Source: an uncultured Pseudomonadota bacterium
GTDB taxonomy: Bacteria > Myxococcota_A > UBA796 > JAFGLY01
Assembly: GCA_937912125.1 (NCBI GenBank)
Contig: CALDOK010000254.1
Coordinates: 1-41,842 of the forward strand
Reading direction: 5' to 3'
DNA: 41,842 nt
Under the pieces are notes generated by a model. That model ran no database searches. It was given only the letters and a program-made list of their open reading frames with translations, and was not told where the DNA came from. A program made the translations under genes and the position numbers. Every line of letters starts with the position of its first letter. Position 1 is the first letter of the stretch. Shown here one piece after another: positions 25,723 to 35,739 of the stretch.

Positions 25723-26265
25723 ATGCGAGGCGACACACCCAGCGACGGCCCCTCCTGGGTCGGCCACCGCGGTGAACAACCCAGCTTCCCTCGGCGGGGC
25801 AGGCGGGGCGTCCTGTGGCTGGCGGCCGCCGCAGTCATCTCGGGGATCGCGCTGGTCGCCACAGGCTTCGGCGGCGACGATCTGCTCGCTGCGGCCCAGA
25901 TCGGGGTGGGCAGCTTCTCTGCGGCCTTGGGGGCCTTCGCGATGGCCGGAGCCCGGCGCCTGCGCACCTGCGCCAGCTGCGGCGCGCCTCCCCGGATCGC
26001 CACCGCCCGGCTGCCCCTCGAAGCGGCCGACCAGTTCGTCACGGCCATCGAGCTGGCCGACCCCGATCGCCTGGCCCGCATCGACGCCCCCACCCCAGGC
26101 ACGCCCACCCTGCGCCTGGAGCTGCTCCACTGCCCCCAGTGCCGCGACCTGGGCTGGCTGCGCGCCACCTCCCGGGTCCAGGGTGTGCCCCTGCGCCTGG
26201 GCCCCACCTGGGTGCTGCTGGGCAGCTTCCTGGTGGACGTGCTGGAGGAGCTGAAGCGGCGTTGA
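25723..26265 (+). CDS. Small membrane protein with zinc-ribbon-like cysteines
   Basis: 180 residues from ATG 25723 with only a weak ribosome site (GTGGGGAA). Two hydrophobic helices at about 30-49 and 57-76 are followed by CASC (Cys83, Cys86) and CPQC (Cys137, Cys140), which could bind one zinc ion, and a hydrophobic C-terminus. I recognise no family. The gene ends 6 bp before the convergent aminotransferase gene. Coding is supported by the absence of other frames of similar quality and by the paired cysteines; confidence is moderate. Confidence 0.65.
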   Translation: MRGDTPSDGPSWVGHRGEQPSFPRRGRRGVLWLAAAAVISGIALVATGFGGDDLLAAAQIGVGSFSAALGAFAMAGARRLRTCASCGAPPRIATARLPLEAADQFVTAIELADPDRLARIDAPTPGTPTLRLELLHCPQCRDLGWLRATSRVQGVPLRLGPTWVLLGSFLVDVLEELKRR

Positions 26266-26271
26266 CAGCGA

Positions 26272-27666
26272 TCAGTCGATGGGCGGCAGCCCGTAGATGT
26301 CGCGCACGGCGCGCCCAAACGCGGCCACCGCGGCCTCGATCTCGGCCACTCGCGCCGGGCCCACCCCAGTGCTGTAGCTGAAGCTCAGGCGGATCTGGTT
26401 GAGCCCCACATCGGGGTCCCGCTCCCGTGCATCCACCGAGTAGAAGCCGAACATGGGGATGGTGACCACGCCGTACTCGGCCACTAGGCGCTCGACGAAG
26501 GCGGCGTCGGTGCGCACCCGGCCGTCGCGGAAGGTGAACACCGAGAAGAATCCAGCACCCGGCTTGGTCCAGGAGAACAGCTCGGGGTGGTCGCCCAGGT
26601 AGCGCTCGAGGCCGTCCAGCAGGATGCGGCGGTTCTCTCCGTACACGGCGGTCTTCGCGGCCGCTACGGGCCACAGGCTGGTGCGCTCCACCATCTCGTC
26701 GTCGTTCAGGTAGGCCTCGAAGCTGCGCAGGGCTTCGGGGTTGTGGAACAACATGGAGCCAGAGGCCTCGGTGAGCAGCAGGTTCTTGATGGGGACCACG
26801 GTACCATCGGCCAGCTGCACCTTGGCCTGGGCGATGGCCATGCCCACCCGGGGACCGGGCAAGCCGATCTTGGAGGCGGTGAACAGGTGCACCACCGCGT
26901 CGGGGTCCATGGCCACCAGCAGCCTGGGCCTGTGCTCGGCGGCCTCGAAGCTGATGTAGGTGTAGGGCGCGTCCTCGACGATGAGCACGCCGCGGCCGCG
27001 GCAGACCTCGAGGATCTGCTCACGCCGGGCCTGGGAGAACGAGATGCCGCCTGGGTTGTGGCCGTCGGTGACGGTGTAGTAGAAGGCCACGACCTTGCCG
27101 TCGGCCCGGGCCTGGTCGATCTGCTGACCCATGACCACCGGATCCGGGCCCTCGAGGTCCAGGGGCACCGAGTAGAAGCTGGCCCGCTCGTACAGCTGCG
27201 CCCTGGAGATGAGCCCGGTGTAGGTGGGGGCGTCGACGATGTAGGCGATTGGATCGCCGCTGTGCTCGAACATGGAGCACATCATGGCGATGCCGCCGGT
27301 AGCCCCGACGGTGGGCACCACGCAGTCGGGGTCGATGGTGAAGCCGAAGTCGTGACCGTAGACCCGAGCGAAGGCCTGGCGGGCCTGGACCGGCCCCATG
27401 GTGTCGGTGTAGCCGTACAGGGTGGTCATCAGGGCCCGCTGGGCGGCCGGGTCGCCCCCGGCCAGGTGGCTGAGGTAGCGCCGCTTCTGGCCGATGTAGT
27501 CGCTGGGATCGCTGACCTCGGGGTGGGGATAGCCCGCGCCCAGGTGGTGCAGGGTCATGCCCTTGGCCTTGGCCTCGGCCTGCAAGCGGCCCAAGGCGGC
27601 GGCCATCTGGCGGGTGACGGAGACGGGCTGCTGGCGCAGGGTGGGGGCAGGGATGGCAGGGCGCAT
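26272..27666 (-). CDS. PLP-dependent class I/II aminotransferase
   Basis: 464 residues from ATG 27666, with GGAGAG upstream; an upstream in-frame start at 27714 is less likely. Fold-type I features are present: VPTVGATGGIAMMCS, DGHNPGGISFS in place of the usual NPTG, VEDAPYTYISF with the PLP-ring Asp, the Schiff-base Lys in TASKIGLPGPRVG (about residue 265), and the C-terminal Arg in NQIRLSFSYS. This resembles valine-pyruvate or 2-aminoadipate aminotransferases (the MocR-like AAT group) without the HTH domain. The amino donor cannot be told. A GGATAG box lies 32 nt upstream. It faces the 25723-26265 gene and stands alone. Confidence 0.93.
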   Translation of the reverse strand: MRPAIPAPTLRQQPVSVTRQMAAALGRLQAEAKAKGMTLHHLGAGYPHPEVSDPSDYIGQKRRYLSHLAGGDPAAQRALMTTLYGYTDTMGPVQARQAFARVYGHDFGFTIDPDCVVPTVGATGGIAMMCSMFEHSGDPIAYIVDAPTYTGLISRAQLYERASFYSVPLDLEGPDPVVMGQQIDQARADGKVVAFYYTVTDGHNPGGISFSQARREQILEVCRGRGVLIVEDAPYTYISFEAAEHRPRLLVAMDPDAVVHLFTASKIGLPGPRVGMAIAQAKVQLADGTVVPIKNLLLTEASGSMLFHNPEALRSFEAYLNDDEMVERTSLWPVAAAKTAVYGENRRILLDGLERYLGDHPELFSWTKPGAGFFSVFTFRDGRVRTDAAFVERLVAEYGVVTIPMFGFYSVDARERDPDVGLNQIRLSFSYSTGVGPARVAEIEAAVAAFGRAVRDIYGLPPID

Positions 27667-27697
27667 GGGGCTCTCCGTGGACTTGCAGGGAGCTTCA

Positions 27698-27706
27698 GCT
27701 ATCCGC
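27698..27706 (-). promoter_or_regulatory. Candidate -10-like GATAG box upstream of the aminotransferase gene
   Basis: Reads GCGGATAGC on the minus strand, 32 nt from the ATG at 27666 and in the 84-bp gap before the PilT-like gene. It shares sequence and distance with boxes before three other genes. Confidence 0.35.
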
Positions 27707-27750
27707 CCGGCCACTGCCCCGAAGGCGACAACGATCAGCCTCGGAGGGGA

Positions 27751-28797
27751 TCACTTGAGGATCTTGGGATCGCTCGCCACGCTGGCGGCCGTCTCGTAGG
27801 TGATCTCGCCGGTGTGGTAGGCGTCCCGGATCATACGATCCATGGCGCGCATCCCCATGGGAGCGTGGGTCTGGATGACCGAGGCGATCTGGTGGAGCTT
27901 GTTGGAGCGGATGTGGGCGCGCACGGCGTCGTTGCTGATCATCAGCTCGTACACGAGCAGGCGCCCGGACCCGTCGGCCCGGGGCAGCAGGCGCTGGGAG
28001 ATGACCCCCTGCAGGGTGATGGCCAGCTGCAGGCGCACCTGCTCCTGCTGGTGGGGCGGGAACACATCCACGATACGGGAGATGGTGCCCGCGGCCCCCG
28101 TGGTGTGCAGGGTGGCCACCACCAAGTGGCCCGTCTCGGCAGCGGTCAAGGCCGCGGAGATGGTGTCCAGGTCGCGCATCTCGCCGATGCACAGGATGTC
28201 GGGGTCCTGGCGCAGGGCATGCACCACCGCGCCGTGGAAGGTGTCGGTGTCGATGCCCAGCTCCTGCTGCACCACCACCGAGCGGCCTTCGCGGTGCCGG
28301 AACTCCACCGGGTCCTCGATGGTGATGATCTTCTTGCGCTGCTCGACGTTGACCCTGCGGATCAGGGCATGCAGGGTGGTGGTCTTGCCCTGGCCCGTGG
28401 CCCCGGTGATCAACACCAGGCCCTGGGGCTGCCGCATCAGCTCGGCCATGGTCTCCGGCACTCCCAGCTCCGGCAGATCCGGCAGGTCGCCGCGGCTGAT
28501 GCGCACCGCGGCCTCCATCCGGCCCATGTGGCTGTAGATGTTCACCCTCAGGTAGCCGTGCTCCCGGTGGCACCAGGTGAAACACAGCCGCCGGGTGCGC
28601 TGCCAGGTCTGCACCTGCTCGGGGCTCAGGATGGCCATCAGCGCGGAGCTGATGGTCTCCTCGCCCAGGGCGGCACAGGCCAGAGGCTGGATGGACCCGT
28701 TGACCCGCACAGCCGGGGCATGGCCCACGGTGAGGTGCAGATCGCTGGCGCCGGCGGCGACCGCGTCGGCCACGAGATGTTCGAAGGTGATGCTCAC
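27751..28797 (-). CDS. pilT: PilT/PilU-like twitching-motility ATPase
   Basis: 348 residues, start GTG 28797 overlapping the stop of the preceding gene (GTGA). N-terminal domain with ASDLHLTVG, then the hexameric ATPase core: Walker A GATGQGKTTT (about 131-140; PilT normally GPTGSGKSTT), Asp box IEDPVEF, Walker B ILCIGEMRD, His box TGHLVVATLHT. This is the retraction-ATPase class that disassembles type IV pili. PilB, PilC and pilins are absent nearby. It is the last gene of the Ycf46-containing operon, whose other members are not pilus proteins, so it may serve a different machine or be a PilT copy recruited there. Gene symbol given for family, not proven role. Confidence 0.9.
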   Translation of the reverse strand: MSITFEHLVADAVAAGASDLHLTVGHAPAVRVNGSIQPLACAALGEETISSALMAILSPEQVQTWQRTRRLCFTWCHREHGYLRVNIYSHMGRMEAAVRISRGDLPDLPELGVPETMAELMRQPQGLVLITGATGQGKTTTLHALIRRVNVEQRKKIITIEDPVEFRHREGRSVVVQQELGIDTDTFHGAVVHALRQDPDILCIGEMRDLDTISAALTAAETGHLVVATLHTTGAAGTISRIVDVFPPHQQEQVRLQLAITLQGVISQRLLPRADGSGRLLVYELMISNDAVRAHIRSNKLHQIASVIQTHAPMGMRAMDRMIRDAYHTGEITYETAASVASDPKILK

Positions 28798-29912
28798 AAG
28801 ACCTCCAGGACCTGTGGGTCCGCAGGGGGCCAGGGGACGCGCTCAGGCTCGTCCTGCCCCTGTTCTCGCTTGGTTATCCGACCCAGCAGGCGTTCGCGGG
28901 GGACGAGCACGACGTGCAGCTGCTGGCCCTCGGGGAACGGGACCCAGTCCCACACCGCCACCTGCTCCAGGGGAACATCCACGTCGCGTAGGTCCGACGC
29001 CAGAGGCTCGAGGGGCCAGGTGTGCACAGGCGTCGCATCACTGGGCACACCGTCCACGGTGAGGGCGCCGGCCCGCCAGCCCAGGCGTTGACCCTCGAGG
29101 GCCACCACTACCACGGGGAAGACCGCGAACTGGGCCAGCCACTCGCGGTAGCGAGCCAGGCCCTGCCCCACCCGATCCTCGCTCCAAGGCTCATCCTCAC
29201 CGCCCACCAGCTGCCGGAAGCGTTGCTCCCGTTCCGCCACGTCGCTCCGGTCCAGCAACACCAGCTCACCCACGACCAGCGTGTCCATGGCATCGTCGTC
29301 GACCACATAGTCGCCCGGAGGCAGCAGGCTCTGGGCCATCCCATAGTGGAAGACTGGATCGACCAGCGGCGCCAGCGCGATGGGCAGCGCCAGGGCCAGG
29401 ATCAAAGTGGGCGGGAGCACCAGCCAGAATGCCGTGACGGTGCGGAACGGCTGGGGCACGTTCATGCGCCGCTGGCACTCGCTGGCGGGGGAGAAGCTCC
29501 AGCCGCAGGCCACCACCCAGCTGTGGCTCGCCAAGCCCAGCAGGCCGCCCCCCAGCAGCAGCACCGCGGCGACGGCACCGAGGAAGAGCCCCAGCTGCAA
29601 GGCCGCCGCCCCCCACTCGCGGCGCAGCACCGGCAGCAGGCCCGGCACGCTGCCCGTGACCACCCCGACGCTCCCCTGCGCGAAGGCCTGCCAGGGCAGG
29701 TGCCGCAGCCGTCCCACGTGCTCGAGGCCCGAGGCCACCAGCCCTGGGCGCGGACGCTGGGGACGTGCCCGCTGCTCCCGCAAGGGGTTGGCCACGGCCA
29801 CCTCGGGCACGAAGCGCGCAGGCGCCTGGGGCCGCGCCTGCAGATCCTGGCCGCAGTCCACGCACGAGGGCAAGCCCGGCAGGTTGGGCACGCCGCAGCG
29901 CGGACAGTCCAT
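28794..29912 (-). CDS. Zinc-ribbon membrane protein with degenerate signal-peptidase-I-like domain
   Basis: 372 residues. The N-terminus is a zinc ribbon (Cys3, Cys6, Cys17, Cys20), followed by a Pro/Arg linker and two membrane helices (about 102-128 and 161-184). The C-terminal half follows the order of signal peptidase I (S26): LLPPGDYVVDDDAMD and GELVLLD match the PTLxxGD...GDIVVF segment. ALEGQRLGWRAGALTVDGVP matches the GLPGD...G-L-V-NG-P segment, and VPRERLLGRI the V-x-x-I-GR end. The catalytic Ser position aligns with Gly191/Met192 and the Lys position with Val267, so it should be inactive as a protease. The similarity is my reading of motif order, not an alignment. It sits between the DUF2997 gene and the PilT-like gene. 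Confidence 0.65.
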   Translation of the reverse strand: MDCPRCGVPNLPGLPSCVDCGQDLQARPQAPARFVPEVAVANPLREQRARPQRPRPGLVASGLEHVGRLRHLPWQAFAQGSVGVVTGSVPGLLPVLRREWGAAALQLGLFLGAVAAVLLLGGGLLGLASHSWVVACGWSFSPASECQRRMNVPQPFRTVTAFWLVLPPTLILALALPIALAPLVDPVFHYGMAQSLLPPGDYVVDDDAMDTLVVGELVLLDRSDVAEREQRFRQLVGGEDEPWSEDRVGQGLARYREWLAQFAVFPVVVVALEGQRLGWRAGALTVDGVPSDATPVHTWPLEPLASDLRDVDVPLEQVAVWDWVPFPEGQQLHVVLVPRERLLGRITKREQGQDEPERVPWPPADPQVLEVL

Positions 29913-29918
29913 GGTGGA

Positions 29919-30146
29919 TCAGCCCCGCCCCAGCAAGGCCTTGATGCGCTGACCCAGGCCCAGCTGGACCTGCTGGTAGAACTCCGCCGTGTGGCTGCGC
30001 TCGGTGACCTCGCCCCTTAGCACCTCCAGCAGGATGGCCTCGAGCTGCTGGCAGGCCGGGCCCGGCAGGCCGGAGACGTGGAAGGTGACCGAGCCGTCGG
30101 GACGGATCTCGAGGTCGATGATCGCGCGATCCAGATCAAGCTCCAC
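29919..30146 (-). CDS. DUF2997-family small protein
   Basis: 75 residues. The core IIDLEIRPDGSVTFHV...GPACQQLEAILLEVLRGEV matches the compact DUF2997 pattern (I-x-I-x-PDG-x-V, then a helix). DUF2997 proteins are typically encoded next to DUF1257 (Ycf35) and are found in cyanobacteria and some bacteria; their biochemistry is unknown. A short helix follows (YQQVQLGLGQRIKALL) that is beyond the usual domain. The start at 30146 overlaps the TPR gene by 11 bp, indicating co-translation. The zinc-ribbon gene follows after a 6-bp gap. Confidence 0.82.
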   Translation of the reverse strand: MELDLDRAIIDLEIRPDGSVTFHVSGLPGPACQQLEAILLEVLRGEVTERSHTAEFYQQVQLGLGQRIKALLGRG

Positions 30147-30906
30147 GGGTCCACCTCCTGATGCTGGCGGTCGCGCGGGCCCACAGCCCCCGCTGGTCGA
30201 GATCTTCCAAGGCCAGCGTGGCAGGCGTCAGGCCCGGCTCGAGGCTCAGGGCCCGAGAGAGCTCGTCTCGGGCGCGGTCGATGTGCCCGGCCCGCTCCCA
30301 GTAGATGCCCAGGCGAAGGGCCACCAGCGGGCACTCGGCGTCCTGGCTCCGGGCGCGCTCGAGCCAGGTCCGAGCCCGGGGCAGATCGCCGACCCCCAGC
30401 GCCACCTCGCCGCAGCGACGGGCGGTGTGGCTGCCAGGCTCGCGCTCGTGAGCCTTGTCCAGGCAGCGCCCAGCCGCGCTGCCTTGGCCCTGCTGGTAGA
30501 GCACCTCGGCACGCGCCAGCCAGACCTCGGCCAGGTCGGCCCCCGTGCGCATGGCTTTGTCCGCCCAGGCCAGGGCGTCATCCGCGTCACCCTGACGGGC
30601 GGCGGCGATGGCGCGCAGAGCATGGAAGCCCGGCCGCTCTCCGGCCACACGCACCGCCTGCTCGAGCCAGGTGAACGCTTCGGCCGCCTGCCCCATCTCG
30701 AGCAGGGCGCGGGCTTGACCAGCCCAAGCCTCGGCCCGGATACGATCCCGCTCCAGAGCCCGCCCGTAGTAGCGCAAGGCCGACTCGTAGCGCCCGCGGC
30801 GCATGGCCAGATCGGCCTGATCCATGAAGTGCTGGAAGCCGTAGCTGGCGTCGTCGCCTTGCTGCAGGGGCTGAGCCTCGGGCTCGATGTGATCGAAGCG
30901 ACCCAC
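30136..30906 (-). CDS. TPR-repeat protein
   Basis: 256 residues, GTG start at 30906 immediately after the stop of the DUF1257 gene. From about residue 25 the protein is a series of 34-residue tetratricopeptide repeats with the usual W-x-x-G-x-x-x-Y/L-x-x-A pattern: ALRYYGRALERDRIRAEAWAG, AWADKAM, LARAEVLYQQGQ, LDKAHEREPGSHTARR and RARDELSRALSLEPG. TPRs form a groove for protein partners, so it is probably the scaffold of the Ycf46/Ycf35/DUF2997 assembly. No signal peptide, so cytoplasmic. Confidence 0.85.
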   Translation of the reverse strand: MGRFDHIEPEAQPLQQGDDASYGFQHFMDQADLAMRRGRYESALRYYGRALERDRIRAEAWAGQARALLEMGQAAEAFTWLEQAVRVAGERPGFHALRAIAAARQGDADDALAWADKAMRTGADLAEVWLARAEVLYQQGQGSAAGRCLDKAHEREPGSHTARRCGEVALGVGDLPRARTWLERARSQDAECPLVALRLGIYWERAGHIDRARDELSRALSLEPGLTPATLALEDLDQRGLWARATASIRRWTRGA

Positions 30907-30907
30907 G

Positions 30908-31420
30908 TCAGCGCCTCCGGCCGCCGATGCGGACCTTGACCGTGCCGTCCTCGAGGCGCGCCTCCTGCTGCACCTCGAGGCCGTAGCGCTTCATCTTGGT
31001 CACCACCTCGCGGTAGGCCACCTGCTGCATGAGCATGCCCAGGAACCGCTCCGCCTTCTCGCTCACCTCAGCGCGATCCATGCCGTGGCCGTGGGCGCGC
31101 ACGGTGAGCCGGCCGCGCACGTCCCGGTTCAGGGTGATGGTGAGCTTGCCGTCGCTGAAGGCCATGTGGCAGCGCTCGGCCACCAATCCCTCGATGGCCT
31201 CGGTCTGGGCGGCGCCCAGCTCCACCTGGCACACGGCGTCCGCCAGGATCTCGGCATCGGCGGCCAAGCGGCTGCGCTCTTCTTCCCGTGCGACCTCGCC
31301 CTCGGCGGCGTTCAGTTGCCGCAGGGCCATGGCGGTCGCGGCGGCCGAGGCCAAGCCCGCGAGCACGCTGGGGCCCAGGTAGACGACCCCGGGGACGGCG
31401 ATGGTGCAGATCACGGACAT
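30908..31420 (-). CDS. DUF1257 (Ycf35-like) protein
   Basis: 170 residues; ATG at 31420 one base after the Ycf46 stop. The C-terminal 70 residues carry the Ycf35 signature: a turn region with LNRDVRGRLTV, then the helix AERFLGMLMQQVAYREVVTKMKR, and LEVQQEARLEDGTVKVRI (family form: QRYAYxKVxEEAxxxGFxVxxEExxEDGTIxLxL). The N-terminal part is unlike plastid Ycf35: it has a hydrophobic patch (PSVLAGLASAAATAMAL) and an Arg/Glu helix in place of the usual start. Ycf35 function is unknown. Its gene directly follows the Ycf46 gene, and DUF2997 is two genes further on. Confidence 0.8.
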   Translation of the reverse strand: MSVICTIAVPGVVYLGPSVLAGLASAAATAMALRQLNAAEGEVAREEERSRLAADAEILADAVCQVELGAAQTEAIEGLVAERCHMAFSDGKLTITLNRDVRGRLTVRAHGHGMDRAEVSEKAERFLGMLMQQVAYREVVTKMKRYGLEVQQEARLEDGTVKVRIGGRRR

Positions 31421-31421
31421 G

Positions 31422-32892
<1,471 letters not shown>

Positions 32893-32903
<11 letters not shown>

Positions 32904-33834
32904 GGGGCTCCAGGTAGGCCAGGCGGGGACGGAGGGAGGGATCGCCCTCGGCCAGCCACGGAAGGATGGTACCGGTCACCATGGACGCCACCACCCGGCC
33001 ACCGGCGTCGATGTCGATGGAGACGGGAGGATCGCGGTGGTGGGGCAGGCGCTCGGGGATCGGGAACAAGGGGCGCAAGGCCGGGCGCGCCACCCAGGAC
33101 GGCAGGAGCAGCGCAGCCCCAGCTGCAGCGTCCTCGCTCAGGGAGCGGTCCAGCCCAGGCAGGGCTCGGGCTTCGCCAAGGGGGGCGTAGTTGAGCATCA
33201 CCCGGGCCCGCAGATCGCCTCCCAGGCCACCGATCCACTCCGCCAGGGGCGCCGCGCAGCAGTCCAGGTGCCCCGGCAGCGCCAACAAGCGCAGGATGAC
33301 ACGAGCGCCGGCATCCAACAGCGCCTCCGCCGCAGCCCTGGCCTGGGCGGGGTGGCCCGCCGGGGAGCCCAGAGCCTGCGCGCAGGCTGGCTGGTGAACC
33401 CGCACGGTGCCCACCACCCAGTCGAACAGAGAGCCCAGCTCCGGGGCCAGCCCCCGTTCCCAGCACAGCGCCGTGTTCAGCACCAGCAGGAGCTCGGGGC
33501 GCTGAGCCCGCAGCAGCGGAACCACCTGCCGAATCCACGGCAGGTGCAGGGTGGGCTCGCCCCCCACGAAGGCCAAGGCCCTGAAGGGCGGGTGCCGATC
33601 ATCTTCGAGATCCTCGACCAGGGCCTCGGGCTCGAGGCGCTCCCCTGCCCTGACGGAGCGCGACGCGCCGGGCACAGCACAGAACGGACAGTGCAGCGGG
33701 CAGCCGCTCAGGTACAGCTCGTAGGTGGGCGCGATCTCATGCTCCTCGAGCAGCGTGACGCCGCGCCAGAAGACGCGGGTCTCGTCCGCAGGCAACCCTT
33801 CACCGCCCACACGCTGTCCAAGACCACCAGCCAT
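32893..33834 (-). CDS. Radical SAM enzyme (PFL-activase-like, COG1313 group)
   Basis: 313 residues from ATG 33834 (AAGGTGG site); in-frame ATGs at 33849 and 33876 are alternatives. Cys45-x3-Cys49-x2-Cys52 in SGCPLHCPFC binds the 4Fe-4S cluster, FVGGEPTLHLP is the GGE motif that holds SAM, and VILRLLALPGHLDCC with RARVMLNYAPLGEA matches the COG1313 group, annotated as putative pyruvate-formate-lyase activators but mostly of unknown function. It is the first gene of the Ycf46 operon and overlaps the Ycf46 start by 11 bp. The target is probably a glycyl radical or peptide within or near this operon, but this is inference. Confidence 0.9.
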
Positions 33835-33917
33835 GGTTCCACCTTGCATTGCACCTGCCCCGTTGGACAGGCACAAAGCTCAGCAGAGCCGCGCAGAGAC
33901 AATCCTTGACAAGTCTG

Positions 33918-35507
33918 TCAGCGCCGGGCTCGCAGCGCGGCAGGCAGGGGATCCTGCACCCGAGCCCGCTCGAGCCAGTGCTCCACGTCGGCCTTGGTGG
34001 GGGTGCGCCGCTGGCCGGTGACCGCCTCGCCAGGATCGCGGGTGAGCACCAAGCTGCGATTGCGGATGTAGGCGCTGGGCTCGCCCGCTTCCTTCTGGAT
34101 GAAGGTCAGGTCGTAGTAGCCGCCCTGGATCTCGATGTAGTGAATGTCGCTCGACACGGCGATGAGATCCTGCTCGTAGTCGTAGCCGTGCTGGTCCAGC
34201 ACGGGCAGCTCGATGTGCAGGCTGTCGCCCACCTGGGTGACCGTCGCGGGCCCCACGTTCCACTCGTCCATGTAGTCGCCCACGTGGTAGGCGTAGCGGG
34301 CGGGGTCGATGACGTACTCGGGCGGGTCCACGGGGGTGGGCAGGCCTTCGACCAGGGTGCGAACGGCGGCATCGGCGCTGGCGGTGAAGTCGGTGCCATA
34401 GCCGCTGGACAGGATGGAGATGGCGAAGCCCTGCTCGGGCAGCACCCGGAACAGGGAGCTGAAGGCCATGGTGTTGCCCCCGTGCTCCCAGTACGGGACC
34501 TCGTAGTAGCCCCCGTCCAGCTCCATGCCCCGGTTCACCATCAGGCCGTAGCCGTAGTGGGACTCATCGAACTGGTACAGCGTGTTGACCCGCTCGTCGT
34601 GCATCTGGGCCACCAGCTCATCGCTCAAGACCTCGGTGTCGCCGTTCATCAGGAAGTCGGCGAAGTACAGCTGCTGGGTGGCGGTGGACCAGGCCAGGCC
34701 CGCGGGACGGGTCCAGGCGTGGTCGGCGACGTCGATCATGTCCCGGGTCCCCAGGACCCCGGTGGTGGGGTCGATGCCATAGCCCACGGCGTAGTCACCG
34801 TCGGCCAGCACCTCGGCCTTGCGCAGGTAGGTGCGGTCCATGCCCAGGGGCCCGTAGACGTCCTCGAGCATGATGTCAGGCCACGGGCGGGTGTCGTTCT
34901 CTTCGGTGATCAGGCCCGCCAGCGAGAAGTTGGGGTTCGAGTAGTTCCAGAACTCCCCTGGGGGGTTCATCAGGTACCACTGGTTGGCGAAGGTGCCGTA
35001 GGTCCAGCTGGCCAGCAGATCATCCGCCGCGCCCATCTCCCACAGCGCGTAGTCGAAGAACCCACCCTGGTGGGTCAGCAGGTGCTCCACCAGGATCTGG
35101 TCGTTCCAGTCCTCGCCCCAGCGGAACTCCAGCTCGGGCAGGGCCTGGGCCAGGGTGTCGTCCAGGGAGACCGAGCCCGCCTGGACCTTCTGCAGCAGCG
35201 CCACCGCGGTCTGCTTCTTGGTGTCCGAGCCGATCTGGAACAGGGTGCGGTTGCTGATGGACACGTCCTGATCCGGATGGCCCGAGCCGAAGGTCGCGGC
35301 GAAGGTGACCACGCCGCCCTCCATCACAGCCACCTGCACACCCGCCGCGTGAGATGCCGCCAGATCGGCCTTCACGGCATCGACCAGTGCGTCGTAGCGG
35401 GAGTCCCAGCCGGTATCGCCGGGCCCGGTGTCGACGGGAGCGGTGTCGTCCTTGACGTCGGCGTCCTTGTTGCAGGCCATCAGGGAGAGGAGGAGGAGCG
35501 CACGCAT
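33918..35507 (-). CDS. Beta-lactamase-family serine hydrolase, lipoprotein
   Basis: 529 residues from ATG 35507 (GAGG site). Lipobox LMAC gives Cys12, then a D/T/P/G-rich linker (DDTAPVDTGPGDTGWD) of the kind common in myxobacterial lipoproteins. The class C/PBP-like catalytic set is complete: SDTK (Ser94, Lys97), YSN (Tyr189-Asn191) and HGG (342-344) in place of KTG. Members are D-amino-acid esterases, peptidases and EstB-type hydrolases rather than true beta-lactamases. An additional C-terminal domain of about 130 residues follows. Anchored in the outer envelope. The stop lies 83 bp from the radical SAM start. Confidence 0.92.
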   Translation of the reverse strand: MRALLLLSLMACNKDADVKDDTAPVDTGPGDTGWDSRYDALVDAVKADLAASHAAGVQVAVMEGGVVTFAATFGSGHPDQDVSISNRTLFQIGSDTKKQTAVALLQKVQAGSVSLDDTLAQALPELEFRWGEDWNDQILVEHLLTHQGGFFDYALWEMGAADDLLASWTYGTFANQWYLMNPPGEFWNYSNPNFSLAGLITEENDTRPWPDIMLEDVYGPLGMDRTYLRKAEVLADGDYAVGYGIDPTTGVLGTRDMIDVADHAWTRPAGLAWSTATQQLYFADFLMNGDTEVLSDELVAQMHDERVNTLYQFDESHYGYGLMVNRGMELDGGYYEVPYWEHGGNTMAFSSLFRVLPEQGFAISILSSGYGTDFTASADAAVRTLVEGLPTPVDPPEYVIDPARYAYHVGDYMDEWNVGPATVTQVGDSLHIELPVLDQHGYDYEQDLIAVSSDIHYIEIQGGYYDLTFIQKEAGEPSAYIRNRSLVLTRDPGEAVTGQRRTPTKADVEHWLERARVQDPLPAALRARR

Positions 35508-35739
35508 GGAGACCTCGGGGGTAGGAGTCGGCCGCGGGTACGGGCGGGCGGCGCGGCTATTCGCCACCCACGCCACAGTGGTATCCCGTCGTGGCGACGC
35601 GTTGACCTGCGACCTGGAAAGCTCAGGCAGCCGGAGCCCTCGCCGCCGGGTGGGGGCGCGGTCGGTCCAGGCGCAACCTCGTCCACCGAGCTGGCCTGCA
35701 CCCCGCCCGAACGCCGCCGGGTGGCGAGAACAGCGCCCG

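Noticed and set aside
33835-33850. Sigma-54-like GG-N10-GC element before the radical SAM gene
   Set aside because: GGCA and TGCA halves match loosely, but the start codon is only 10 bases downstream, leaving no room for a transcript start and the ribosome site.
33918-35507. True beta-lactamase (resistance gene)
   Set aside because: The third motif is HGG instead of KTG and the protein has an extra C-terminal domain, which fits esterase/peptidase members of the family.
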